Below, one piece after another: positions 22,901 to 36,600 of a stretch of DNA of 64,000 nucleotides. The position numbers were made by a program, and so were the translations under genes. Where the stretch lies: contig OZ026842.1 of assembly GCA_964023205.1 (NCBI GenBank), positions 5,435,067 through 5,499,066 on the forward strand. The letters are read 5' to 3'. The notes under the pieces are model-generated. The model saw only the letters and a list, made by a program, of their open reading frames with translations, had not been told where the DNA came from and did no database searches. The number at the start of each line of letters is the position of its first letter. The first letter of the stretch is position 1. Source of the stretch: Lutraria lutraria (taxonomy: Eukaryota; Mollusca; Bivalvia; Venerida; Mactridae).

Positions 22901-24494
22901 TATGCTGAGAATGCTTAGGTTTAATTGGCAATTATTGAACCATTGTAAATATAAGCATGTGTTTTATATCAAATTAGTTACATGTTGTTTAATAAGGTAC
23001 TTATAGCTGTCTTACGGGCATACATGTTTGGGCTAACACTTCCGAAATAAATTTCTAGCAAAAGTCCAAAACACAAACTTGTGTTTCGTGTATATTCTCT
23101 TATTTAAAAAAATCTTTGCAAATGAATGGCAAATCTTAAAAATGGTTTAAATTTAAGGTGCCATTTTAAGCCTATTTGTTCGTATCGTATGGTCCGTATA
23201 ATTGTCCCGGGTCTACATGTCCAGCAATGATTGACCACGTCTCTGATTGTGATTGTATATATACATGTATACTGAACATAGTTATTCGTTTTAACCCACT
23301 GCATACTCATGTTAACCATTAACAAAATGTTGTACAACTTTTTATGATAAAATAAAATTTTAGATCATGTTTGAGTATATGTCTTTTTTTAATGCAAATG
23401 TAGTTCCACACTACATAATAATTATAACAAACAAAGTCTGATACATGGGTTTGATCAGTCAATTGAACACGTAATTGCTGATATCTAGAGATAATGTGAA
23501 TACATGGTCATAACATGGGGACCTAGTACCATTTGATTTTGACAAAAGACGCCACTCACTTCCCATGGGTGTCCATTGTATACGCCGACACATAGGCCGC
23601 ACTGGAAGGGTTTCGTATGTTTTCATTTGTATGATTTCTGTTTTTTAAACACATAGGTAGAAGAAAACCAGGCATAGAGATATCTCTGTCTGATGGAATT
23701 AAGCAGTACTTTTAAGATCATTTTGCATGAAGAGAATGGCTCTATACTGTACGTAATTACACATCTAACAGTAACAGTACTGTGGTCGATTCATTACTCT
23801 GGAATGACTATTGTTTACCAAAATATAGCCAAAGTGTCTTGAATAAAAGACAGATAGAGGAAAATAAAAAATCAGAAGTTATAACAATAATTGATAATTT
23901 TTATAAGAACTAGTTTTGTCATGAAAAAGTCGATACCAGAAATCAATCAGCCGCGCAGTAAGAAGATTGCGGGGTGTCGTCGCAGAGTACACATTGTCCA
24001 AGGGATTGTAAGATTGCTCTCCCTTATAGACGTTTACAGACGACGAAAATATTGAAAAAAGAGTTGTCGATTACTTATGGATTTTAACCAATCAGAGATC
24101 AATATTTACATCCTCACTTGGTAGCAATGGTTGTTGAAATATGGCTGCTATAAGCAAAACGAAAGTGGACATTGGAGTTAATTAAATCGTTTTGTGTTTT
24201 CAAGGTAATTAAGCACCCAGGTTTTGATATTAAAATCGTACTGAAATGATCCTCTTCTGGATACAGTAAAGAAATCATACGTAACTGTATTACGTATGTG
24301 GTTAACAAATAGCGTTTCATAAATTTAATTTCGGCGATAGATTCTACTTGTAAACAAAAATGTTATCGAAATGTTTGAAGTAAATCACAAATTAATTGTA
24401 TCTAGAGCTTTTTTCGATTTATTTATATCATTGTTCGCCTATTCCAATCATAACTGATTAAAATCGAAATTAATTGAGTTTAAATTCAAATTGA

Positions 24495-24552
24495 TTGATT
24501 GATTGATGGATGCACGGATTGATCGTTGATTGATTGATGATTGATTGATATT
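24495..24552 (+). repeat. TGAT-type microsatellite
   Basis: Imperfect (TGAT)n / (ATTG)n array interrupted by GGATGCACGG and GATCGT. Confidence 0.85.
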
Positions 24553-25277
24553 GTAGTGATTATAGGAATATTGGCCACTTCCAACATTTTTGCTGTTGAG
24601 ATATATCTTTATTGACTTTAGCAACTGGGTTGAGTGTCAGCCTACTGTGTAAGTGTGTAAGACATCCAATGTTTAATCTCTGGTGAGGACGTTGGAATTT
24701 CCTGTTCCTTATTAACTTAATTAATTGTATTGTTTCTGAATCAATGTGTAACGATTACCAGAAACTTCACTTTTTAAAGATAAATCTATCTATACAAGTC
24801 TATTATTGACTCTATCTAACAGCTAAGTGCCAATTAGTGGCTTTAAAGATTAGCTATACACAGTGTTTAACATACAATTATCTGACACTATGAAGTGGTC
24901 ATGTGATTAAATGTGATTGGAAGTGCCATCACTGTTTTAAAATATCAAAGTTACATTACCAACACAGGAATTTATTTTTGCCAACTGTGTATTAACCTAG
25001 TCCTTTTATCATGAAGACAGTGTAAGTCTTTATTGTATATTATATCCACTGAATTCCCTAATAATCTTTTTGTTTACACATGGCGATAAGGCTGATCCAA
25101 ATAAGTAGCGTCAAATCTCAGAAGTGTATTGCTTGGCGTAAAGATTGAAACATTAAATTAATTGTTATTAAATATTCTCATAAAATTGTAATGTGATGTA
25201 GTGTAATTTCTGGCAGCTGCCGGAATGTCAAATAAAAGTCTTCTAATCTGTGTTAGTGTTCAAATTGAGATTAAAAG

Positions 25278-25581
25278 TACAGTCAAACCTGTGTTAGCAG
25301 CCACCTCCTGTAAAGGCCACCCTATGAATAAAGGAAGCTTGCAGATAGAATGTGGTCAGTACTGGTTAAGGCCTAAATGAAATATTAAGTGTTGAAAATG
25401 GTGTTAAATCCAATGAAATAAATAAATGTGAATAAAGGCCCATGCTGTTAAATACCGTCATTGATTAATGAATGATTATTTAGAACAAAATGACCTCTAA
25501 ATAAGGTACACAGTCTTGTCAATAAAGGCCACATTTTGTCTTTCCCATGGGTAGCCTTTTATTCACAGGTTTGTCTGTATT
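25278..25581 (+). mobile_element. Foldback element (CAGTCAAACCTG family), long copy
   Basis: The left end TACAGTCAAACCTGTGTTAG and right end ATTCACAGGTTTGTCTGTAT form the inverted termini, with internal GGCCACC / AAAGGCCAC blocks. At about 300 bp it is longer than the usual 130-190 bp copies. Confidence 0.75.
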
Positions 25582-25947
25582 TGTTGATATTCATGTTCTG
25601 ATGAGACTTGATCATATTTGTCTATATTTTGAGCTTTTAAAACTTCAGAATTCCACAAACTATTTTTGCATGTAAAAATGTTTTTCTGTTATATATTTGA
25701 TTCACCACTCTTACCAACAAAAAAACACACTTTCTTTTGAAAAATACAACAATTTGAATAGATTACAAAATGATCATTTAGGTTAGAAACAGGGGTTTTC
25801 TAACTATTTGAGTGACCTGTTAACGAAATGACTTAAATTAAAGGGTTGCGAAATGGTAAGGATTAATCCAATGACTGGTTGATATTATATAGGATTGTGG
25901 ATCGTCGATTAAGTGGCGATCAGATCCAATCCATGATTCAATACTTA

Positions 25948-26287
25948 CAGGGCCCTAGCTGCACTTTAGGGAACGGGCCGGGTGCCCTCAGTTTGGGGAA
26001 TTTCGCGTCATTTTGAGGAAAAGGGGGAATTTCAGGGGATTTATTAAACTGCCTTATAGCTCTGCAATAAACATTTTAAGCTTAAAATAGCTGTATTTAA
26101 ATATATAATGTACATTAATATACAATTAAACAAAGGTTAATATAAACTTAAATATCAACCCTTTAAGCCTAAAAATAATTTTAGGGGAGTAGGGGAATTT
26201 TCATAAAAAATAGGGGGAAAAGTATACTATTTTAGGAGGGGAATGGGGCCGAATTTCGGCCCCAAAAATCGTCAAATGAGGGCCCTG
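25948..26287. mobile_element. 340-bp nonautonomous DNA transposon with CAGGGCCCT ends
   Basis: Termini CAGGGCCCT and AGGGCCCTG are perfect inverted repeats, flanked by ACTTA direct repeats at 25943-25947 and 26288-26292. The interior has G-rich and GGGGAATTT-rich stretches and no transposase. Removing the element leaves ATACTTACGATCC, which matches the uninterrupted related repeat near 57085 (ACACTTACAATCC). Confidence 0.8.
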
Positions 26288-28019
26288 ACTTACGATCCAA
26301 AATCGAATCAGGAATTTTTTGTTATCAAGTTACCCATCTAAACTTCAACATTGCTGTCCTGAAGACAGCTAAATTCAATTTTCTTTCAGGAATAACAATC
26401 AAAGTAAATCAATATCAATTGTTCTATGGCTTGAATTTATACATGTATACTCCCTTCCAGTTAATGGATTTACCAGCATCAATTTCTGGTTTAAGCCTGT
26501 GAGTGTGACCCATTATTTAAAGATCCAATTAGAGTTTTAGACCGCTTGGTCCATGATGAGACAATATATATTCAGAGAAAATGAAATTTTAAGAACAAAG
26601 AATGCACTTTATCTTAAAAAAAAACAAGATCACAAACCACCAAATCTCAGTAATGACGATTATTCGTACACAATTTGATTTGTGTTTACCTGAGTATTCG
26701 TATACTCGCTATGTACAGCCCAAGTGATATAATTAAATGACATGTACTAAAACAGTACTTTCTTATGATGGACAAAAGCAAATTCAATTCATTTTGAAAA
26801 TTATCTTTCTTCCTAATATTAAGCAGTTTTTTAATTCCATTAAAAAGTTCAGGCAATATTGCATGAGTATTCACCTGTTCATTTGGCATGTTTATCTTTT
26901 TTTATATAAATTATTTTCTGTTTAAATATCAAAGAATGATAAATATACCACATGTTCTTGATTTCTTTAAATGACTCAATTCATGCATATAAGTTTAAGT
27001 TATCTGTTAACTGTTCATTCATGGGCTAAGATTTTATTTACAATTTTACATTTACGCAGTTTGGTAGATTTCTATGTATTAATTTCAACAGAATAGTCAT
27101 TCTAATGTATTGATTTTTGAAATCAATAAACCAAGTCCATGGCACGAAAATGAATAACTTAAATAAAACTAAATATTTGGTGACTTGCTTCAATAATAAA
27201 TGGATTTAGATATGAAATGTTTAACTTGAAACAAGTTTATATTAAAAACGGTATTTGAAACATTGTTTTGTAGAAATAAAAAGTGATTTATAAATCAAAG
27301 AGACATTTAGTACAGTGACTCTTTATGGATTTTTTTCAATTATCTCTGCATAACCATTTGTGTTTAATGAATACACTGTGTCACTGTTACAGTATTAGGT
27401 TTGGAATAAAATGATCTAAGAAATTCTGTACTCTAAATGGTCTAGTTATCATATTTGGAGTGTCATCTATAGGAAAGAATTGTAAGTATATTTTTTAATT
27501 GATGTAAACTCAGTGATTTTTCACCTTCTATAACAGAGGCCTATCATGCAGTTTTCCCAAAAATTCAAACTTATACCAGCTATTTTATTTCCCAAATCAG
27601 CAATTTTAGTGATATGGTAATTCTTCCCAAAATCAACAGGCTGAGGCCTCTTTACCAATGAAGAGAATGAAAAAACTGAAACTTAACTGTGTACACAATA
27701 CATGAGTGATCTGACATGTGCTTGTTGCTGTTCACATTTTGGCATGAGTACATGTTTCTTTTTATGTACTTCACTAGCCAGTGTAAATAGTTATTTAACA
27801 GATGTATTTTGAACTACAGGTAATATATATCTCATTCTTATCAAAATAAATATAAATAAATCTTGACCTTATGAGAAAATACTTATCAGATCCTTTGTTG
27901 TTGTCAATTATTTTTTAATTTGTGTTACAAACTGGATGTCTAGTTGTATGTACTTTATATGAATCTGTGTATATAAAAAGTGACAAAGTACAATCTTCAT
28001 TACTGTAAGATAAGGCAGG

Positions 28020-28285
28020 GGTTTTCTTTATGAAATAGTTGCAGCATCTAAAGGGTGCAGTTATCCTAACCAGTGTCCCTGTATTTTATTTAGGCCTTAA
28101 TTAGCCAGTATTACTAGTAACCAGATTCTGTCCACAAGCTATTACCAAGCTACCCTCCATGATTTAGAGGTGAATGACAATTTACAGATTTGTCAAGGAC
28201 AGTGTGAGCCTGACGCATGGTTCGAACTCACAACCTGTTGATCAGTTGACCAATGCTCTAACCACTGACCTAACCGGGAGGGCTA
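28020..28285 (-). mobile_element. tRNA-derived SINE (third head type)
   Basis: On the minus strand the head GCCCTCCCGGTTAGGTCAG is followed by GTGGTTAGAGC and a good box B (GAGTTCGAACC). The body continues to about 28020. It ends about 70 bp upstream of the splice acceptor at 28356. Confidence 0.6.
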
Positions 28286-28356
28286 CTTTGTAATTAAATT
28301 TTAAGGAGAATATTTATTAATTTATAATCATGTATGTTCTTCATGTTTATTTCCAG

Positions 28357-30602
28357 ATCATGATTACATGAAGAATATATTGTTTGTTCAGCACATGTCA
28401 GCAGCGTGATAATGACGTCTGATTGGTACAGACCGAGCTCTCATGATCGGTCCACTGTCGGACAGCGGAAGTTGGATGAACTTCAGAAACAGATCGTGAC
28501 GATGGAATCAGAGATGAGAGAACAGTCCGACCTCATGCATAAACTAAACAGACTTCAAACTATTGAAAATGAAAAGAGAGATTTGGACGAAAAAGTTTTG
28601 GTATGAAATCACAGTGATTTTTTCCGCTATATGACTCGTACCGAGAAATGGACCTTTCATAATCTTGTTACTGCATTGTCCTTTTTTCGCAATTTTAGAC
28701 AAATGTTTCCACAATTTTAGGACGGAAAAATCACAATTTTGGAGTAATCAATGCTTTTTTACAATTTTGACAGTACAATCCCTTTCACAAAGTCCTAAAA
28801 ATAAATTACTTGATTATTTCTTATGTCACTCATACAATTTTGAGTTCAGTAGACAGATAGTTAATGACTTAAACTAACTATTACAGTTTCACCATTTCAC
28901 AGACTTTCATTTATTTCCTTCATACATAAATGTGATGAAAATTATGTCACTTTTTGGTTACATTTTATATACCGGTACATGCTTCTCGCCCTGTCAAATT
29001 TGTCTCAAAAGCAACAAGAATATAGATACACCTTTATGGCATTTATACTCCAAATTCGTGTTTTCTTTTCAATTTTCTGATTTTTGTATTTTCAGGAGAG
29101 AAACAGTAGAAGCAACACACCCAGGTTACTACAAAGTGAGATGGAAAGATTGTATGGAAGAGAATCCAAAAATCTTAATGGTTTGTTTTATTTTCTCTTC
29201 TTATTCCTTTGTTTTATTTTCTTGTGTATAATTTTTAGTTATCCATAATGAAATGATAAATTTATTACACAAAGATGAACAAATTTTTCTTATATATTTT
29301 TTTTGTACCATTTACAATTTTTGTGTGTGTTTACATTTACAAATAGAAGAACTCATGAATGTTTCTTAAATCTGCCTTCTAGAAGGGCTGCATGATCATT
29401 ATTATTCCTTCTATAGCTGGGCCTGTTATCAGGCATCTTCCTATCAGGAAAGCTCTTTAAAATTATGAAGTTTTCCCCAATTTACATCCAAGTTTTTCTA
29501 CCCCTTTTGCAAAAATATGTGTTATTTTTTCCCAAATTTAAGAAAAAGGCCCCTTCCCCTACCTGTGAAAAAAGCCATGTGACTAAACATTGTATTTACA
29601 GGATTTAAAATGAAATTTAACCCACTGATTTATCAGAAAAGTTGATACATTGTAGTTTAATTTAGCTTGTATTTTCTTGAGATTGGTCAGAGCTGTATTG
29701 TTCATCTAAAGAATAGATTATTTCTTTATTTCAGACCGAAACAGAAGTCCTGCTATGGATAAAATGACAATAAATTCCGTGATTCAACAAAGAACAAAAG
29801 AATTTTCACAAAAACAACAGGAGACAGCAATGAAAACTAAGTATGCATGTTATTAATTTTTATACAGATTTCTTAGCAATTCAAATGTCTGCTCCTTTTA
29901 TTGAACTTTCAATAAGGTCATATCTAAGTTTATATCTTATTCAATAAAATGCAAAGTACAATTTGGCATAAACATTATGTTTAATTTTATTATTTTGATT
30001 CATGCAAAATAAGTGAACTTTAGTGCACAATGCTTGAATATTTTTTTAATTTTATACTTCGAAGCATTCTGTAAAATATTCCATTACCGTTATTTTAGAT
30101 TTTATTGTATAAATTTGTGAAATGTAGACATTCCTTAAAGACGTTTGCTACAGATCACTACATTTTTCACATAGACATTTAGGCAAAATGAAAACTGATC
30201 AATAGATTTTTTTTTAACTTTGCATTATCATAGTATATGATAACAGAAACATTTTAAGGGGAAAAATTGGAGGTTACTTATCTCATTTTTGATGTACAGG
30301 AAATGGTATTAAATCATTATAATCAGTCATTCATATTTTCTTTAACATTTCTTAAATGAAGTACAATTTACATGTTAGTCAGTATGTTTCTAGACATTAA
30401 GTTTTGTAAAGTTTTATTCTAAAACATTGAATCATCAAACTTATGTATTAAGATGGGGTTAATTTCTATAATTTTACAAATTGTTGATACTTGGTACGGA
30501 TTTTTTTCAGATACTTGGAAAAAGAAAGACTAAGATTACAAGATGCGAGACGTCGTGTCGAGGAACAACGTCAAGCTTTATTAAACACATCTTCACCTAC
30601 TG
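28357..30602 (+). CDS. WD-like gene, exons 1-4: N-terminal coiled coil
   Basis: Exons are 28357-28600 (coding from 28412), 29096-29180, 29735-29840 and 30511-30602, encoding residues 1-157. The sequence is rich in Gln, Glu, Lys and Arg (KLDELQKQIVTMESEMREQ; EKERLRLQDARRRVEEQRQ), as in coiled coils, with a Ser/Asn-rich linker (NSRSNTPRLLQSEMERLYG). Donors are GTATGA, GTTTGT, GTATGC and GTAAGC. The last donor is optional if the long version of exon 4 is used. Confidence 0.8.
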
Positions 30603-33600
30603 GTAAGCCTCCATATTTCTTTCATAATGATAAGCTCTACATGCCGTACGAACCTTATAGATTTCCCGAGGATAACGCCGAGAGAGTGCGTGACTCGTTT
30701 GTTTTACCGTTACAAGAACCAATACCTGTTGGGAAAAACTATAAGTTAAAAGTGAAATTCCTTCCGGTACCGATTGAGGAAGCAAACATGTGGAAGAGGT
30801 ATCATAATCAGATACTGGAAGAAGAAGACAGTGAAGTTGATGAAGCGGTTTTGGCATTCCAAAGTTTGACTTCGAAAAAATTACAAGAATGTAAACGCAA
30901 AAAGTTTAAATACATGCCCGTATATGCACCTGAAGGTCAAAACGTAGGAAGAAGTTTGAGTGAAAATGCAGGAATTTACCGACACAGGAAATATCATAAA
31001 ATGGACGACAAGTTTCGTGGAACATTTTCAGCTGATAAATTTCGAGAATCGTTAAAATTTGGTGCGATTCATGATGGGTACCGAGGAATGGATGATAGAG
31101 TTGACCAGCTGGGTACCAACCCTGGAGAAATTACTAAATATGGGGTTAATTTGAATGATTCAAAGCATCGTAGAAATTTCAATGTAAAACATTCGGATAA
31201 CATTTATCATTACGATGGCCAGTATCACAATAATCTAAAAGATTCTCAGGAAAACATCGCCGACCAACCCAGGAAGGTGAAGGTCCGATTTCGAGCTACG
31301 CCTGCTTATGACGATTATTTAAACTACAATAAACATTACAGAACTTGACAGAATTTTTTATAGATGTGGCAATATTATTTATTTATTTAGTTTGATAAGT
31401 CTATTATACCTTAGGTGCAATTATTCAATCTGTGTTTTAAATTAGTTTTATCTATTTAAACGTTAGTGTGTTAGTCAAGTATTTCTGAGTATGCGCTTTG
31501 TGTTTTCTATAAACAATTCTATACTATGATCATCTGATATTATTTGTAACACTTTTGTTTCATTTTCCAAATCATAAAATACTGTCAGAAATTGATACAT
31601 AAAAAAATTTGTTTAATGAAAACATTGACTTGTATTACTATAATGCCTCTGTCAATATTTTGCCCACCAAGGGGGGGGAGACAGGCATACATGGGGACCA
31701 TTTCTGACAGGTGGGTATTTGATGAACTTACTGTTTCCATGTCCCAGGAAATAGACTTTGGCTGGGTTTTACTACTTGGGACTTGTTGCCCCACCCCTGG
31801 GGCATTTGATACACCAAGTAGGCTTTAGAGTGGGTATTTAGATGAATTTGGTTGTCTCTAGGGTGGGGATTTAGACATCAAAAATTTTGAAAATATCAAA
31901 ATCTAATTTCCTTGAGTCAGCTTGCTACCATGGGCAGGCAAAATATTGACAGGTGCATAACCTTGTATACATGTATACATGTTCATGTTTGTTATACAAA
32001 TAGTTAATCATTGTTGAATAATAAAAGAAAATACACCCTCCTTGGGTTTGTCGCTTTGTGAAAATAAACCTTCATAAATAATGTGTACTATCGTAATAAT
32101 GGATTTATTTATATTTATTCCGTCTACAATTATTTGTTTATTTTATTTATGTTTGGTTTAAATGGTTGTATACAATTTTTATTTTATTATTCTTATACTT
32201 TTAGTATTTTTTTTATACACTGTACTTTATCAATACTTCTGATATCAGTTTGAAAAATTATAAAGGAAGTTCATGGAATATAGAAAATTTCCTGTACAAA
32301 AGATCAATGAAGTCTTTTGAAAAATTGCAGTGAATTAAATGGTTATAAAATCCAAACACAGTCATCTTTATTGAAGTCCGATTTGAATTACAAACACAAA
32401 TATTTGCATCTTTTCTGATTATATAAAAATGCTATAAACTGATTGGCCTTGAACTTTGAACTCCTAATTTACATATCCTATGAATATTTATATAATTTCT
32501 ATTCACAAATGTATGTGTATAATTACGACACTAGCAGTGATCCGTTGAGTGAACTTGAAAGCATCTTATTGGACGTACTTTTCAGACTTGAATTCAATAC
32601 AAATCTATTCAATGAAAGGAACGCTTTTACAATGTAATTGAATATCTGAATTTTGTTTAAATGAAAATCAATACATAACTGAATATTTTTTGTCCGTATA
32701 TGCTTGACAAACAGTTAATGTCAAATTAGCGAATAAAAGTTAAAGCATAAAGAATAGAAGCATGTAGAATAGAATGATGGAAGGGTAGAATATCAATACA
32801 GACATGTACAGTACAACCTTTCAAGAGTGGCCCTCTCTTGACCAATAACCTCCCTTCAAGAAACAGCATGATTTTTCCCACTGTACAATTTAACTGTCAC
32901 TAACACAGGTTTAACTGTATTTATAATTATTTACCATATATATATATCTGTCTCCTTTCAGATGCCAAGTCAAAAATTAGTAGGAAGCCAGTCCAGGGTG
33001 TGGATTCCTTTATCAAGGCAACAGTTGAAACATTACCTAATTCAATGGATAAAATATTTAAAATGAGGTATAGTGGTCTGCTGTACTGAATATTTTACAA
33101 ATTTGTGTAACATTTACTATTAAAGTACACTGATTCGATTTGTAATAAATCCTTAAAACGCAGTAAAAAATGAACTTTTCTTCAGAATTATTCTTATTCA
33201 GTTGTCTGTTATTACGAATAATACTTCTTTTCTGTAGCCATCCTTGCTTGGTGTGCTTGAATTTTATGCGGACCAAAGTACTATGTTTTTTCTACTTCTG
33301 CCATGCAATTCCTAAACTAGTTCTCGTTTCATGTCTGTATAAGATTAGTTTCCATGAATACTGTCAGTACTTTGATTTATAAAGTTCCAGGATTTTTTAA
33401 TTCATCTTTGTTCATTCCATTTGTTCTGACTTGTTTGTACATTATCTAATACAGGAAAGATTAATGATGCTAGATTTCATGGTCAGAGGCTTCAGTCTTT
33501 AAATTCTCATCTCATTGGTTGTTCATGATCTTAGTATTAAAACTGACCAATCAGAATGCTGCATTCTTTTAATGACCTTTAAAATATATTTGATGACCTT

Positions 33601-36600
33601 TTGTCTCTATTAGATTGATTAATAATTCATGATATTGACTTTTTTATGATTATTTGTATGAACTATTACAGGGAGGGCCTACAATCACATTATCATTATT
33701 ATAAGAAGCCATATAACGGAGAACTGGGTTTGTCGAGCTATGAACCATCGCAGATACAAGATTATTTTGCTGTAAGTAACGTTATGTTTTAACTTTGTGA
33801 CATAAAAATATATTCAATAAGATTTGTGGTATATCCTCATGGTATACCGGAAGCTGATATTTGGTTCAAATCATAAAATTTAATGTGGTCAACATTTTGC
33901 ATGTGTTATTTTGTGATAACAATTTCTTTATCAAAATGAAATCCTATGTCATAACAAGAATTGATATGTAACTTTTATGTGTCTATATGTAATGTTATTA
34001 TGAAGAAGTGTTATTTGATATTTGTTATGACACAAATATTTTTAGTCAGTATCTAAGTACAGTAAAATCTCGATCATCTGCACTCGGTTTATTCAAACAC
34101 CTGGTGTTATTCGAAATAAATTTTCGGTCTCGATTTCCATGCATTTTTTTTTTATGTAAAATAATCTCCATTATCCAAATTGTGTTATCCATAAACATGG
34201 ATTATCAAAAATAGTGTTTCGGTCCCGCCAATTTCTGACAAAGTTTTACTGCATTTATCTTTATTTGTTCTTAATTTATGCAATGAAATTTTTCATGCTC
34301 CCAGTATCAAATATTGCCTTAGTGTTTGCCTTATCTGTATGAGGTTAAGTTAAGCTTCCACAGGGGCATATGCATTTATTGAACGCAGCTTCTTTTGTTG
34401 TTGATGAACTGTAGTCACATGTTGTGTTTATTTTTCAGTGCCGAGAGATTGTTGATGATGTAGTTGAAAATTTCTTAAATCTATATTTTGTTCATGATGA
34501 TATGGTAGAAAAAGGAACATACAAGTAAGCCTACCTGCATTAATTATACATTAACTGTACAGTGGTAAAGTGGACAAGGTCTCGAGTCTGCTACCCTGAG
34601 AATACAAGTTTGAAACAAATTAAGTTCACAGTAGACATTATTTACCTGTAGAAAAATATGATAATATAAAATGTTGTTATTATTTTCTATGATTGTTCTT
34701 ATGTATTGTCGTTATTTGTGATTTTTAAGGAATTTAATTACATAAATATCAATGATACAACATAAAATCTCCGCATGTATTCTTCAATATAGAGTAATGC
34801 ATTTAAAGGTTCATATAGATAAAAATGCCTGCATTTCATTTGAAATTAAACAAAAACATGATTTCTTGTTGCTATGGTTACAGGGCAATGTTGGAGGAGG
34901 AGAAGGTCTGGATGCAGAGGCAATCAGAATCTATTGCTGAAAAAAGGGCCATGAATCTCATTAATGAAGATATTATACTTGATGTATGTATTCTATCATC
35001 TATCACAGTAATTCAATTCATATCATACAGAGTTATTGTAGTGTTATTATCAATGGTACCAATTTACTTTTCTAAGAAGTTCTGGCTGTGCTAATTATGA
35101 CCTTGACACATATGGGTACCCAGGGTAATGTCAGATAATTCATGGTGATCATTATCCTAAAATATATACAGTCAAACCTGTGAACAAAGGCCACCCTTGG
35201 GAAATATAAAGTCAGGTCTTAAATCGACAGGTGGCCTTTATTCAGAGGTCATTTCCTTAATTTGTAGGTGACTGTTAACCCAGGTTTGACTGTATTTAAA
35301 TGTCTTTTACAATTAAGTAATACAGTGATAGGGAATTAAACAGTATAACATAAATTAGATCCCTTCAAATTGAAATTTCAGCAAAATATAAGGTGAGCAA
35401 ATATGTGCTCTTGATATTTATATTTTGCCCTATACATCAATAATTATTTTATCTAACTTTAAAAATAAGGGCCCAAATACTGGAATCAAGTAATTTTTAA
35501 GATGTGTTCATCATGCATGTCTCATTTCTACTTCTTATTCATCATGAATCTCATGATTTTAGGTAACAGGAGAGATGGCTGATGAGGTGGTGAAGGACAT
35601 GTATCATATATATGGGATGTTCAAAAATATTACAGATAATTTGTTGATTTCTGAAGCTGAGGTGGGTTCTAATTTAGAGAAACATTTTGAAAGTTCTATT
35701 TATATAGTCATACACTTGAAAAACTACCAGAATAATTGGTCATTATTAGAATATTGTTTTCTGATTAAATAATTTAGATAAAAGAACTCAAGAACCAAGC
35801 TGGCCACTTTATGGATTAACTGACTTAATCATTACAAACTTAAAAAAAATTATAGAGAATTCCTAGTTTGAGTAAGCACAGTTACATCGCTTTTTTTATT
35901 CCTTTCTGTTCTTGAAAACTGAACGATAGGTTAGCCTTCCATGGCCATCACTTGCTTGGCCCCCATGAATTTTGATGTGGACCAAAATACTACTTTTTCT
36001 ACATCTGCGATGTATTGTTAAACTAGTACATGTACCTGTTCCATATTGCAGTGCTGGTCTATGTTAGTTCAGTACTTTGATTTTAAGTATTTGTAATCAA
36101 CCTATTTTGCAAGTAATTAGATATAGCCATGAAATCACTATGTGTATTATGTATTCAAACTTTTGTATTATGTTTTAAGATGACTGCCACAGGGAAGGAC
36201 CACGAACGTGACCCGTCAGACAGAGCTTACAACATGATCACAAAAAGTTACTTCACTATTAAGGAAAACAGAAATACTCATAGGTAATTATCAAGTAATG
36301 TTTGCTGCAAGTTAACAAATCAATGTGGTACTCAAAGAAATTTGGATATTCACTAATTTGAGAAAAAAAAATGCACAGTATATGTACAGTTTGATTGAAA
36401 CTTTTAAAGGAAAGTAACTTAAAGTTCTTATAAATTATAAATATTCATTAAAAGGAATTTTGTGTCATTGGTAATGTTGAATTTTTATGTTTTATGAATA
36501 TGAAATAATAACTAAATGCCTTCCTCAATGTAATTCTTTATTAGGTTATTTTTGTACATTTTGTATGTTTGTGATTTTTACGATGTCTTTAAATTGCGAA

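Larger units (their letters stand above)
22306..28356. other. 3' UTR and intergenic region
   Basis: No supportable coding exon. Contents are a dispersed duplication (22410-22900), a TGAT-rich microsatellite (about 24495-24552), a foldback element (25278-25581), an older repeat (about 25880-26710) split by a 340-bp element (25948-26287), and a tRNA-derived SINE (28020-28285). An untranslated first exon of the downstream gene probably lies here, since that gene's first coding exon has its own splice acceptor. Confidence 0.55.

Noticed and set aside
24100..24204. Untranslated first exon of the WD-like gene with an RFX X-box-like GTAGCAATGGTTGT
   Set aside because: There is a donor-like CAAGGTAATTAAG at about 24203, but the X-box match is poor and nothing else supports a promoter here.
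28200..28285. A tRNA gene on the minus strand with a good box B
   Set aside because: No closing acceptor stem, and it continues into a SINE-like body.
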